Shown: in pieces, positions 18,007 to 25,704 of the stretch | Numbering within the stretch: position 1 is the first letter of the stretch | How the letters are laid out: each line of letters opens with the position of its first letter | DNA from: Hyphomicrobiales bacterium | GTDB taxonomy: Bacteria; Pseudomonadota; Alphaproteobacteria; Rhizobiales; Rhizobiaceae | Length of the DNA: 64,000 bases | Direction of reading: 5' to 3' | Assembly: GCA_900465675.1 (NCBI GenBank) | Contig: UBJR01000004.1 | Coordinates: 186,001 to 250,000 of the forward strand | Notes under the pieces: model-generated | What the model was told of the DNA's origin: nothing | Databases searched by the model: none | Seen by the model: only the letters and a program-made list of their open reading frames with translations | Program-made: the position numbers and the translations under genes

Positions 18007-18040
18007 TAAAACGAAAATCGCGCCTTTCGAGCGCGATTTC
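18007..18040 (-). terminator. Rho-independent terminator of flaC
   Basis: On the minus strand a 9-bp stem (AAATCGCGC/GCGCGATTT, seven-base loop) is followed by TTTTCGTTTT, about 60 bases after the flaC stop. This separates flaC from flaD transcription. Confidence 0.75.
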
Positions 18041-18101
18041 TGTGTGTTTTTGACGGATTGAAAACAGCGCCGCAAGATTCGGTCCAGCTTCAATTTCCGG
18101 C

Positions 18102-19007
18102 TTAGCTGCGGAACAGCGTCAGAACGTTCTGCGCGCTCGAATTCGCAATCGACAGCGACTGGATCGCCAGCTGCTGCTGTGTCTGAAGCGCAGTCAGTTT
18201 GGACGATTCCTCTTCCATGTTGGCATCGACGAGACGGCCGACACCCGAGTCGATGGAGTCGCTCAGAGACGAGACGAAATTCTCCTGCAACTGAATGCGT
18301 GTCGAAATCGAACCGAGCTGCGAAGCCGCCTTCGTCATTGATTCAAGACCTGCCTCCACAGCATTCAGGGCGAGGCCGATGTCATCCGTCGACAGGTTGG
18401 AGATGTCGAACGAGAAGATCGAGCCGATCGTGCCGTTGGAGCTACCGATGATGCCAGTCGAGGTATCGATCGATCCGTTGCTGGTGCCGAACAGCACGTT
18501 GCCGGTCGAAGCGGAGTTCAGCACATATTCGGTGGTGGTGACCGAAGTGTTGCCGTTGCCGTCGCGAACGAAAGACGAGACCACACTCTTGGTTTCGTTG
18601 CCCGCCACCCAGTTTTCGCCGGAGAACGATGCGGACTGCGCAATGCTCAGAAGCTGAGACTGAAGCTGCTTCACTTCTTCCTGGATCTTCGTGCGGTCGA
18701 CGCCTTTTTCGGTTGCGGCGACAAGCTTGGACTTGATCTCGGTGACGACGTCGATGGCGCTGTCCATCGCCGAATAGGCGGTGTCGACCTTTGCTGCGCC
18801 AAGACCTAACGCGTCGGACACGGCGGAAAGCGCCTTGTTGTCGGAGCGCATGGTCGTCGCAATCGACCAGTAGGCGGCGTTATCGGCAGCCTTGGCGACA
18901 CGGTAACCGGAGGATACGTGATTCTGGGTGGTTTCGAGACTGTTGTTAATCGTACGAAGTGTCTGAAGCGCAGCCATGGCTGCGACGTTCGTCAAAATGC
19001 TCGTCAT
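18102..19007 (-). CDS. flaC: Flagellin FlaC
   Basis: This 301-residue flagellin has the N-terminal domain MTSILTNVAAMAALQTLRTI with SSGYRVAKAADNAAYWSIAT and the C-terminal domain VDANMEEESSKLTALQTQQQ ending in VLTLFRS. The surface-exposed centre (about residues 160-200) differs from FlaA and FlaB. It follows flaB after 247 bases and has its own promoter region, with the shared element and two CtrA-type sites, and a terminator. It is a monocistronic filament gene. Naming by position follows Rhizobium. Confidence 0.93.
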   Translation of the reverse strand: MTSILTNVAAMAALQTLRTINNSLETTQNHVSSGYRVAKAADNAAYWSIATTMRSDNKALSAVSDALGLGAAKVDTAYSAMDSAIDVVTEIKSKLVAATEKGVDRTKIQEEVKQLQSQLLSIAQSASFSGENWVAGNETKSVVSSFVRDGNGNTSVTTTEYVLNSASTGNVLFGTSNGSIDTSTGIIGSSNGTIGSIFSFDISNLSTDDIGLALNAVEAGLESMTKAASQLGSISTRIQLQENFVSSLSDSIDSGVGRLVDANMEEESSKLTALQTQQQLAIQSLSIANSSAQNVLTLFRS

Positions 19008-19040
19008 GAAAAAGTGCCCCTTATTGGCAATACGTCGAGA

Positions 19041-19083
19041 AGGGACATTCCGGCCTACCGGGAACGGGAACCAGCGCTCATGC
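19041..19083 (-). promoter_or_regulatory. Shared flagellin upstream element, flaC copy
   Basis: On the minus strand GCATGA is followed after 16 bases by CCGGTAGGCCGGAATGTCCC, 35-75 bases before the flaC start. It is nearly the same as the flaB copy, although the flanking DNA has diverged. Confidence 0.5.
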
Positions 19084-19086
19084 CTG

Positions 19087-19101
19087 TTAACCTGGGATTA
19101 A
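19087..19101. promoter_or_regulatory. Candidate CtrA-binding site 1 upstream of flaC
   Basis: TTAACCTGGGATTAA is a perfect TTAA-N7-TTAA; on the minus strand it reads TTAA-N7-TTAAC, the full consensus. It lies 80-95 bases upstream of the flaC start, directly upstream of the shared flagellin element. Confidence 0.55.
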
Positions 19102-19148
19102 ACTTGGTTAACTCACCGTTACGTTTAGCGCAGAAGACGGCAAAATGG

Positions 19149-19164
19149 TTAACAAAACGTTAAC
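19149..19164. promoter_or_regulatory. Candidate CtrA-binding site 2 upstream of flaC
   Basis: TTAACAAAACGTTAAC is a second perfect TTAA-N7-TTAAC, about 145 bases upstream of flaC. Another half site (GGTTAAC) lies between the two at 19106-19112. Confidence 0.5.
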
Positions 19165-19173
19165 GCGGACAGC

Positions 19174-19199
19174 AAAAAACCGCGCCCGTTAAGGCGCGG
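19174..19199 (-). terminator. Rho-independent terminator of flaB
   Basis: On the minus strand a 7-bp GC stem (CCGCGCC/GGCGCGG, six-base loop) is followed by six T residues, 55 bases after the flaB stop. Confidence 0.75.
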
Positions 19200-19254
19200 C
19201 TTCGTTTTCCTGGGCCGACCGGACAATACCGGAGGGCTTGTATCGCTAATCCTA

Positions 19255-20154
19255 TTAGCCGCGGAAGAGCGACAGGATGTTCTGCGAAGAGGAGTTTGCA
19301 ATCGAGAGCGACTGGATGGCCAGCTGCTGCTGCGTCTGCAGAGCGGTCAGCTTCGAGGACTCTTCTTCCATGTCGGCGTCGACGAGGCGGCCAACACCCG
19401 ATTCGATTGCGTCGCTCAGCGACGAAACGAAGTTCGACTGCATGTCAATACGCGAGGAGATCGAACCGAACTTCGAACCGAGCGAGGTCATGTCCTTCAG
19501 AGCGGTTTCAACGTCGGTCAGCAGGCCGTCGATGTCGCCCTTGGTCGTGGAGGAGTCGATCGTGAACTCGGTGATCGACTTGCCCGAAGACGCGCCGGCC
19601 GTGCCGAGAATACCGCCGGTACCGGCAGTCGCATCGGTGTAGAGCAGATCGGTGTCGGAAGCGGTGTATTCGGTGACCGTAACAGATACAGCGCCGGTGT
19701 TGCTGCGGACGAAGGAGGAGACAACGCTCATCGTTTCGCCGGCGTTGTTGGCAACCCAGTTCTCGCCGTTGAACGAAGCGGAAGAAGAAATGCTCTTCAG
19801 CTGCGCCTGGAGCTGGGTGATTTCGTCCTGAACCTTCGACTTGTCAACGCCGTCTTCGGTTGCAGCAACGAGCTTCGACTTGATTTCGGAAACGACGTCG
19901 ATGGAGCTTTCGACAGCGGTGTAAGCCGTGTCAACCTTGGCAGCACCCATGCCGAGAGCGTCAGAAACGGCGCCGAGGGCCTTGTTGTCCGACTTCATCG
20001 TCGTTGCGATCGACCAGTAAGCTGCGTTGTCAGCAGCCTTGCCAACGCGCAGACCCGACGAAACGTGGTTCTGGGTATCGGCGAGGTTCTGGTTGACGTT
20101 GCGCAGGGTCTGCAGAGCGGACATTGCGGAATTGTTGGTAAGAATGCTGGTCAT
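19255..20154 (-). CDS. flaB: Flagellin FlaB
   Basis: The 299-residue flagellin begins MTSILTNNSAMSALQTLRNV and ends SQNILSLFRG. It is almost identical to FlaA over both terminal domains and differs mainly in the central exposed segment (about residues 150-185). DNA identity with flaA is also very high, which suggests recent duplication or gene conversion. It has a separate upstream region and terminator, so it is transcribed alone. It is one of the probable major filament subunits. Confidence 0.94.
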   Translation of the reverse strand: MTSILTNNSAMSALQTLRNVNQNLADTQNHVSSGLRVGKAADNAAYWSIATTMKSDNKALGAVSDALGMGAAKVDTAYTAVESSIDVVSEIKSKLVAATEDGVDKSKVQDEITQLQAQLKSISSSASFNGENWVANNAGETMSVVSSFVRSNTGAVSVTVTEYTASDTDLLYTDATAGTGGILGTAGASSGKSITEFTIDSSTTKGDIDGLLTDVETALKDMTSLGSKFGSISSRIDMQSNFVSSLSDAIESGVGRLVDADMEEESSKLTALQTQQQLAIQSLSIANSSSQNILSLFRG

Positions 20155-20186
20155 TTAAATGTGCCCCTAATTGGCTACGTGATGAA

Positions 20187-20227
20187 GGGCATTCCGGTCT
20201 CACCGGGAACGGCGCTCAGCGTCATGC
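20187..20227 (-). promoter_or_regulatory. Shared flagellin upstream element, flaB copy
   Basis: On the minus strand GCATGA is followed after 15 bases by CCGGTGAGACCGGAATGCCC, 35-75 bases before the flaB start. The distance from GCATGA to the second CCGG equals that in the flaC copy (24 bases). Confidence 0.5.
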
Positions 20228-20348
20228 CTGCCGATCGTCTGTTGACCGACCGCCGTTTCGATGTGCTTAGAAAACAGCATCATCGTTAAAAGAAGCTAAA
20301 CACGGTTAAAAAAAATCGTTAAAAATCGGTAACTTAGGTTAAATCCTG

Positions 20349-20363
20349 TTAATCCATTTTTAA
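20349..20363. promoter_or_regulatory. Possible CtrA-type site in flaA-flaB intergenic region
   Basis: TTAATCCATTTTTAA fits TTAA-N7-TTAA, about 195 bases upstream of flaB. The surrounding 80 bases are rich in GTTAA repeats (for example at 20303-20352), so a chance match in AT-rich DNA is possible. Confidence 0.3.
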
Positions 20364-20369
20364 TAACAA

Positions 20370-20396
20370 AAATGGCCGGTGAGACACCGGCCATTT
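20370..20396 (-). terminator. Rho-independent terminator of flaA
   Basis: A 12-bp perfect stem (AAATGGCCGGTG/CACCGGCCATTT, three-base loop) starts 28 bases after the flaA stop; on the minus strand it is followed by TTGTTATTAAAAA-type AT-rich sequence. Confidence 0.8.
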
Positions 20397-20423
20397 CGAT
20401 TTTTCGGTACTTGCTGCCAGCTC

Positions 20424-21320
20424 TTAACGGAAGAGCGACAGGATGTTCTGCGACGAGGAGTTTGCAATCGAGAGCGACTGGATAGCCAGCTGCTGCTGCG
20501 TCTGCAAAGCGGTCAGCTTCGAGGACTCTTCTTCCATGTCGGCGTCGACGAGGCGGCCAACACCCGATTCGATCGAGTCGCTGAGCGACGAGACGAAGTT
20601 CGACTGCATGTCGATACGCGAGGAGATCGAACCGAACTTCGAACCGAGCGAGGTCATGTCCTTCAGAGCGGTTTCAACGTCGCTCAGCAGGTTGTCGATA
20701 CCACCCTTGGTCGTGGAGGAGTCGATCGTGAACTCGGTGATCGACTTGCCCGAAGACGCGCCGGCCGTGCCGAGAATACCGCCGGTACCGGCAGTCGCAT
20801 CGGTGTAGAGCAGATCGGTTGCACCGGCCGTGTATTCGGACGTGGTGACCGATACCGAACCAGAGCTGCTACGGACGAAGGAGGAGACAACGCTCATCGT
20901 TTCGCCGGTCGAGTTGGCAACCCAGTTTTCGCCGTTGAACGAAGCGGAAGAAGAAATGCTCTTCAGCTGCGCCTGGAGCTGGGTGATTTCGTCCTGAACC
21001 TTCGACTTGTCGACACCGTCTTCAGTCGCAGCAACGAGCTTCGACTTGATTTCGGAAACGACGTCGATGGAGCTTTCGACAGCGGTGTAAGCCGTGTCAA
21101 CCTTGGCAGCGCCCATGCCGAGAGCGTCAGATACGGCGCCGAGGGCCTTCGTGTCCGACTTCATCGTCGTTGCGATCGACCAGTAAGCTGCGTTATCGGC
21201 AGCCTTGCCAACGCGCAGACCCGACGAAACGTGATCCTGGGTCTTGCCGAGGTTCTGGTTGACGTTACGCAGCGTCTGGAGTGCTGCCATTGCGGAAGTG
21301 TTGGTATTAATGCTTGTCAT
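20424..21320 (-). CDS. flaA: Flagellin FlaA
   Basis: This 298-residue flagellin begins MTSINTNTSAMAALQTLRNV and ends QNILSLFR. The N-terminal (1-140) and C-terminal (200-298) domains pack inside the filament and are conserved; the centre is Ser/Thr/Gly-rich and exposed, a plausible target for O-glycosylation by the enzyme encoded upstream on the other strand. It is the first gene of the four-flagellin array. A GGGGA ribosome-binding site precedes the ATG by eight bases. By analogy with Sinorhizobium and R. leguminosarum it is the principal flagellin. Confidence 0.95.
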   Translation of the reverse strand: MTSINTNTSAMAALQTLRNVNQNLGKTQDHVSSGLRVGKAADNAAYWSIATTMKSDTKALGAVSDALGMGAAKVDTAYTAVESSIDVVSEIKSKLVAATEDGVDKSKVQDEITQLQAQLKSISSSASFNGENWVANSTGETMSVVSSFVRSSSGSVSVTTSEYTAGATDLLYTDATAGTGGILGTAGASSGKSITEFTIDSSTTKGGIDNLLSDVETALKDMTSLGSKFGSISSRIDMQSNFVSSLSDSIESGVGRLVDADMEEESSKLTALQTQQQLAIQSLSIANSSSQNILSLFR

Positions 21321-21354
21321 AAGTCTGTCCCCTAGAAAACTAGATACAAAAACG

Positions 21355-21402
21355 AGGACATACCGGACTGTGATTACCGGCGATGGCGGATGCGCTTCAT
21401 GC
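21355..21402 (-). promoter_or_regulatory. Shared flagellin upstream element, flaA copy
   Basis: On the minus strand GCATGA is followed after 16 bases by CCGGTAATCACAGTCCGG and TATGTCC, 35-80 bases before the flaA start. The spacing between the two CCGG blocks is longer than in the flaB and flaC copies. Confidence 0.45.
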
Positions 21403-21641
21403 TACTGGGCGCCTTTTCTGTGTGGCCCCAAACCCGTCATGTCCAGGGCAATCTCGCAGCCAATGCTTGCCAACTCCTTAAATGTGCGGGGGCCGACAGG
21501 ACCCATGCCAAGTATAGTTAAATCTTCCGCAAGATATTTTCGGTTGCACTCACCGAGCGCCCGCCGCCCCTGCGCCACCAGCTTCGAGCAGGCTTCGCGT
21601 GCGAATATGGCAAAGCCGGGAAGCAGGTGAACTCGTTCCAT
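21402..21641 (-). CDS. Possible small protein upstream of flaA (doubtful)
   Basis: An open frame of 79 codons with an ATG at 21641 lies in the 394-base gap between flaA and the divergent glycosyltransferase gene. It begins MERVHLLPGFAIFAREACS. Codon composition is acceptable for this DNA, but no ribosome-binding site is visible and the 3' end runs into the flaA upstream element. It matches no family I know. It may be chance. Confidence 0.25.
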   Translation of the reverse strand: MERVHLLPGFAIFAREACSKLVAQGRRALGECNRKYLAEDLTILGMGPVGPRTFKELASIGCEIALDMTGLGPHRKGAQ

Positions 21642-21714
21642 TTCGAGGTGACGGTCTTCTGTGCCGCGGCTGCATCGGCGTTTTGATCAGAGCATTTCCA
21701 AACGGAGTTCGGTT

Positions 21715-23631
21715 TTGAACAGCAAAGTCTCGTTTTCGGTGGCATCCCGTGAATACCAGATGGGGCGCTACACAAAGTCTCTCGCAACCCTGAACCAGCT
21801 GATCGACGTCCAGAAAGATGCGAAGACCTACGCGCTGCTGGCCAAGAACCTGCTTCAGCTCGGTTTCAAGTCGGACGCGGCGAAATCCTATTCTCTTGCG
21901 GCCAAATCCGAAGGCCCGAACTCCTACGAGTATCACAAGCTCGCCGCGCGGCTGCATTTCGAATGCGGCGAGGAGGACGAGGCTCTGGTGATCTGCATGC
22001 GCAACTTCGAAAAGGCGCAGCGCGACCCCGACCTCGCATTCATTCTCGTGTCCGTATTCCTCGGCCGCCAGCAGCGCGATCTGATCCAGCCGCTGAAGAA
22101 CGTCCTTTCCGAGAGCAGCAACCGCGAGCACCTTGCCGCCGCTGCCAAGCTGGTTTCCAACGATCTCAGCGACGCTTCCAACGAGCTTCTCGCCCGCAAT
22201 ATCTTCAAGCGCTTCCCGAAGGATTATTCGGCACGCTTCCTCTATCTGATCTTCCTGCGCGAATTCAACGATTACGAAGAGGCGCAGAAGCACCAGAAGG
22301 TCGTCGACGACTTGGTTGCCGGCGGACGGCCGGAGGTCCTGCAGAAGGATCACCCATTCTATCACCTTCACTGGTGCGGCAACGAAGACCACAATCGCTA
22401 TCCGACGGTCGGTGTGCCGAAACTCGATCCCGAAAAGATCGCACTTCGCCGCAGTCTGCCGCATGCGTGGGCCGGCAAGATCCGCGTCGGCTACATGTCC
22501 TCGGACTTCTGGGACAACCACGCGACCATGAAGCTGATGCAGCGCGTGCTCGAACTCCACGACCGCGACAAGTTCGAGATCGTGCTGTTCGACCACAGCG
22601 GACCGCTGGCGCTGCAGACCAACAAGACGGACCGCAGCAAGTGGGGTACCGTCGTCGATATTCACAGCATCGCCGACAAGGACGTGCTGCAGGTCGTTCG
22701 CGACCACAACATCGACATCATGGTTGACCTCAAGGGACACACGGCCGACAGCCGCGCCCACACGTTCAACATGCCGCTGGCGCCAGTGCATGTCGCCTGG
22801 CTCGGCTTCCCGGGAAGCACCCTCGGCATCGATCTCGACTATGTCATCGGCGACCACTTCGTGCTGCCTGACGTCGCCAAGCCCTTCTATCACGAAAAGT
22901 TCTGCCGGATGCCGGAGAGCTACCAGCCGAACGACCCTGCGAACCGTCCGCAGCCGCGTCCGGTCACCCGCGACCAGTTCGGTCTTCCGGAAGACGCCTT
23001 CGTGTTTGCCTCCTTCAACGGCAATCGCAAGATCACCCCGGAAGCGATTGCGAGCTGGGCCCGCATCCTGAAGCGTGCGCCAAACAGCGTGCTGTGGCTG
23101 ATGACGACCTCGCCGCGCAACGAGGGCAACCTGCGGAAGGCCTTCCAGGCAGAGGGCCTGCCCACCGACAGGATCGTCTTCTGCAAGCGCAGCGCCTATG
23201 AGGAACATATCAGCCGTCTGCAGGCTGCCGATATCGGCATCGACACCTTCCCCGTCAACGGCCATACGACGACGTCGGAGCAGCTCTGGGGCGGTCTGCC
23301 GGTTCTCACCAGGAAGGGCACCAACTTCGCCTCACGCGTCAGCGAGAGCCTGCTGAATGCCATCGGACTGCCCGAACTCGTCGGTGCGGACCTGCAGGGC
23401 TACGAAGATCTCGCTGTCGAACTGGCGGCGCAGCCGGAAAAGATCGCCGGTTACAAGGCGCACCTTGCCGAACAGCGCTACATCGCCCCGCTCTTCGACG
23501 CCGAGCGCTTCTGCCGCCATCTGGAACAGGCTTACGAGACGATGGCCGAACGCGCCAAGCAAGGCGAAGCACCCGATCACTTCGACGTCCCTGCCCTGCC
23601 GGCACGGACCGAACCGTTCCCGGCCGCATAA
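21715..23631 (+). CDS. SPINDLY-family O-linked N-acetylglucosamine transferase, candidate flagellin glycosyltransferase
   Basis: The best start is TTG at 21715, preceded by ACGGAG eight bases upstream. The 638-residue product has TPR-like helical repeats in its first 220 residues and a GT41 catalytic part about 270-600, with IRVGYMSSDFWDNHATMKLM, DIMVDLKGHTADSR and the nucleotide-sugar site FPVNGHTTTSEQLWGGLPV followed by NFASRVSESLLNAIGL. GT41 enzymes move GlcNAc or another sugar from a nucleotide donor to Ser/Thr. It is the only plus-strand gene within 30 kb of minus-strand flagellar genes and lies between flaA and fliP, so flagellin is the likely substrate. The substrate is inferred. Confidence 0.88.
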   Translation: MNSKVSFSVASREYQMGRYTKSLATLNQLIDVQKDAKTYALLAKNLLQLGFKSDAAKSYSLAAKSEGPNSYEYHKLAARLHFECGEEDEALVICMRNFEKAQRDPDLAFILVSVFLGRQQRDLIQPLKNVLSESSNREHLAAAAKLVSNDLSDASNELLARNIFKRFPKDYSARFLYLIFLREFNDYEEAQKHQKVVDDLVAGGRPEVLQKDHPFYHLHWCGNEDHNRYPTVGVPKLDPEKIALRRSLPHAWAGKIRVGYMSSDFWDNHATMKLMQRVLELHDRDKFEIVLFDHSGPLALQTNKTDRSKWGTVVDIHSIADKDVLQVVRDHNIDIMVDLKGHTADSRAHTFNMPLAPVHVAWLGFPGSTLGIDLDYVIGDHFVLPDVAKPFYHEKFCRMPESYQPNDPANRPQPRPVTRDQFGLPEDAFVFASFNGNRKITPEAIASWARILKRAPNSVLWLMTTSPRNEGNLRKAFQAEGLPTDRIVFCKRSAYEEHISRLQAADIGIDTFPVNGHTTTSEQLWGGLPVLTRKGTNFASRVSESLLNAIGLPELVGADLQGYEDLAVELAAQPEKIAGYKAHLAEQRYIAPLFDAERFCRHLEQAYETMAERAKQGEAPDHFDVPALPARTEPFPAA

Positions 23632-23656
23632 TAGCGGCCCGAGACCGGAGACACGC

Positions 23657-23688
23657 AAAACCCGCCGGAGTTGCTCCCGGCGGGTTTT
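23657..23688. terminator. Bidirectional terminator between glycosyltransferase gene and fliP
   Basis: A 12-bp stem (AAAACCCGCCGG/CCGGCGGGTTTT, eight-base loop) with A-rich left and T-rich right flanks lies between two converging genes and can serve both the plus-strand glycosyltransferase gene and the minus-strand operon ending in fliP. Confidence 0.85.
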
Positions 23689-23721
23689 CTTTATGCGGAC
23701 GAATGAAAGATCGTGAGCGTA

Positions 23722-24459
23722 TCAGCTGAAGGAGCGGACCAGGCTGCCAACCAGAAGATTCCAGCCGTCGATCAGCACGAAGAACAGGATCTTGAAGGGC
23801 AGCGAGATCGACGTCGGCGGCAGCATCATCATACCCATGGCCATAGTGATGGTGGCGACAATCAGGTCGATGACCAGGAACGGCAGGACGACCAGGAAGC
23901 CGATCTCGAAACCGCGGCGGATTTCGGAAATCATGAAGGCCGGGAGCAGGACGCGGTAGTCGATGAGCGCGCCTGTCTGAACGTTCTGCCCACGCTCGCG
24001 GGCCAGATCGACGAAGAGCGCCAGATCCTTGTCGCGGGTATTGGCTGCCATGAAGGTGCGGAAAGGCTCAGCGATGCGCTGGACGGCTTCCTGCTCCTGG
24101 ATCTGGTTGGCGAGAAGCGGCTGAACGCCGTCCTGCCATGCCTTATCGAAAGTCGGCGCCATGACGTAGAAGGTCATGAACAGCGACAGCGACAGCAGGA
24201 TCATGTTGGATGGCGTGGACGAGAGGCCGAGGCCGGTGCGAAGGATCGAGAAAGCGATGATGAAGCGAGGAAAACTCGTCACCATGATCAGGATGCCCGG
24301 CGCGACCGAAAGAACGGTCAGAAGGCCGAATGTGCGGATGATCCAGGCAGCGACCGAACCATCGACAGGAAGATTTAACAGATTTGTCGGCAGCTGCTGA
24401 GCCACCGCCAATTCCGGTACCGCCATCATGGCGGCCAAGAAAATTATGAATCGAATCAT
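23722..24459 (-). CDS. fliP: Flagellar export gate protein FliP
   Basis: The 245-residue protein has a cleavable signal peptide (residues about 1-20) and four membrane segments. Diagnostic FliP sequences are present: VTSFPRFIIAFSILRTGLGL and TKDLALFVD-like region NTRDKDLALFVDLARE. FliP forms the pentameric core of the export gate. It is the last gene of the flgB-flgC-fliE-flgG-flgA-flgI-motE-flgH-fliL-fliP operon and overlaps fliL by four bases. Confidence 0.96.
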   Translation of the reverse strand: MIRFIIFLAAMMAVPELAVAQQLPTNLLNLPVDGSVAAWIIRTFGLLTVLSVAPGILIMVTSFPRFIIAFSILRTGLGLSSTPSNMILLSLSLFMTFYVMAPTFDKAWQDGVQPLLANQIQEQEAVQRIAEPFRTFMAANTRDKDLALFVDLARERGQNVQTGALIDYRVLLPAFMISEIRRGFEIGFLVVLPFLVIDLIVATITMAMGMMMLPPTSISLPFKILFFVLIDGWNLLVGSLVRSFS

Positions 24460-24977
24460 TCGATGACAAAGGTCCTGAACATGACCTTGGATACGCGCCC
24501 CTGAGAGCGCAGGTCAACACGTTCCTGGATGTCATCCCGTAGATATTGAAAGCCGCGCGGACCTTCGATCTGCTGCAGCGAAACCGTTCTGATGTAAGCC
24601 ATTATATCTTGATGGATATCTTCGGCGACCTTCACGTCGGGCGGTCCGTTGAAGAGCAGTGCGACCTCTAGCCTCACCCAGTTTTCGGAGGGGTAAGCGA
24701 GGTTGGAGGTGATCGGCTCGAGCTGAACGACGTTGTTCGCTTCGGTCGAGACATGCGGGAGGCCGGTTTCGCCTTCCTTCTTCTCGCCGCCGGCGGGCTT
24801 CGGTTCGGCAGCTGCCTCATTCGCCTGCTCGGCGCTCTTGACGTTCGGGGCGATCATCGTGCCCACGGCCCAGCCGCCGCCGGCGCCGAGAAGTGTCAGG
24901 ATGGCGATGCCGACGATCGTCATCATCGCTGCCGATTTCTTCTTCGGTTTGGCTTCGCCTGCTTCTTCGTCTGCCAT
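24456..24977 (-). CDS. fliL: Basal-body-associated protein FliL
   Basis: At 173 residues this is a typical FliL: a Lys/Glu-rich cytoplasmic N-terminus, one membrane segment (about 16-42, MMTIVGIAILTLLGAGGGWA) and a periplasmic domain with SNLAYPSENWVRLEVALLF and the C-terminal VMFRTFVIE. FliL surrounds the stator and supports torque generation. It lies between flgH and fliP in the basal-body operon. Confidence 0.95.
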   Translation of the reverse strand: MADEEAGEAKPKKKSAAMMTIVGIAILTLLGAGGGWAVGTMIAPNVKSAEQANEAAAEPKPAGGEKKEGETGLPHVSTEANNVVQLEPITSNLAYPSENWVRLEVALLFNGPPDVKVAEDIHQDIMAYIRTVSLQQIEGPRGFQYLRDDIQERVDLRSQGRVSKVMFRTFVIE

Positions 24978-24987
24978 GGTTCCGGCC

Positions 24988-25704
24988 TTAAAGCGGTGAG
25001 AAAAGATCGACGGCCTGCTGGCCGCGCGGCGGCTGCTGCATTTCCATCAGGCGGCCACGGCCACCGTAGGAGATGCGGGCTTCGGCGATCTTCTCATACG
25101 AGATCTGGTTGTCGGAATTGACATCCTGCGGCCGCACGATACCGGCGACGTTGAGGATGCGGATTTCCTGGTTGACGCGAACTTCCTGCGAACCGCTGAT
25201 AACAAGGTTGCCGTTCTCGAGGATACCGGTGACGACGGCGGCGACCATGAGCTTCAGCGTCTCGGACCGGTCGATCTTGCCCTTGCCGTCGGTGCTCGTG
25301 TCGGAGCCGTAGGTCAGGTCCGTCTTCGAAGCCGGATTCCAGCCGAGAATATTGGCATTGACGTCCCAGTTCATGCCGCTGGAATTGGTGCGGCTACGGC
25401 TGGTGTCGTTCTCGAACTTCGCCTTGTCGTTGATCTGGATATTGACCGTCAGGATGTCGCCGACATTCAATGCGCGTGCGTCCTTGAAGAGCGCGGCCTG
25501 GCTATCGCTCCAGAGCGAATAGCCCTGCGCGACCTGGCGCGGCTGCTTCGGATAAAGCGCCATCTGCGGCGTCTGGCCGTAAGCCAGGCCGCTGCCGATC
25601 GGGCTCATGGCGGGCGCCCGGCCGATCTCCCTCACGGACTGCGGCGACTGGCAGCCGGCGAGAAGGGCGACGGCGGCAATGGCAGCCGGGAAACGCTTGT
25701 TCAT
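24988..25704 (-). CDS. flgH: Flagellar L-ring lipoprotein FlgH
   Basis: The 238-residue protein has a lipoprotein signal with lipobox LLAGC (cysteine at residue 18), followed by the FlgH domain with SLWSDSQAALFKDARALNVGD and GDILTVNIQI. It forms the L ring in the outer membrane around the distal rod. Its start overlaps the motE stop by four bases. Confidence 0.96.
   Translation of the reverse strand: MNKRFPAAIAAVALLAGCQSPQSVREIGRAPAMSPIGSGLAYGQTPQMALYPKQPRQVAQGYSLWSDSQAALFKDARALNVGDILTVNIQINDKAKFENDTSRSRTNSSGMNWDVNANILGWNPASKTDLTYGSDTSTDGKGKIDRSETLKLMVAAVVTGILENGNLVISGSQEVRVNQEIRILNVAGIVRPQDVNSDNQISYEKIAEARISYGGRGRLMEMQQPPRGQQAVDLFSPL

Noticed and set aside
19255..21320. flaA/flaB identity as a mobile-element repeat
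   Set aside because: The repeated parts are coding flagellin domains in frame; no transposase, inverted ends or target duplications are present.
21550..23265. 571-codon open frame on the minus strand
   Set aside because: Antisense to the SPINDLY-family gene, whose TPR and GT41 motifs are clear.
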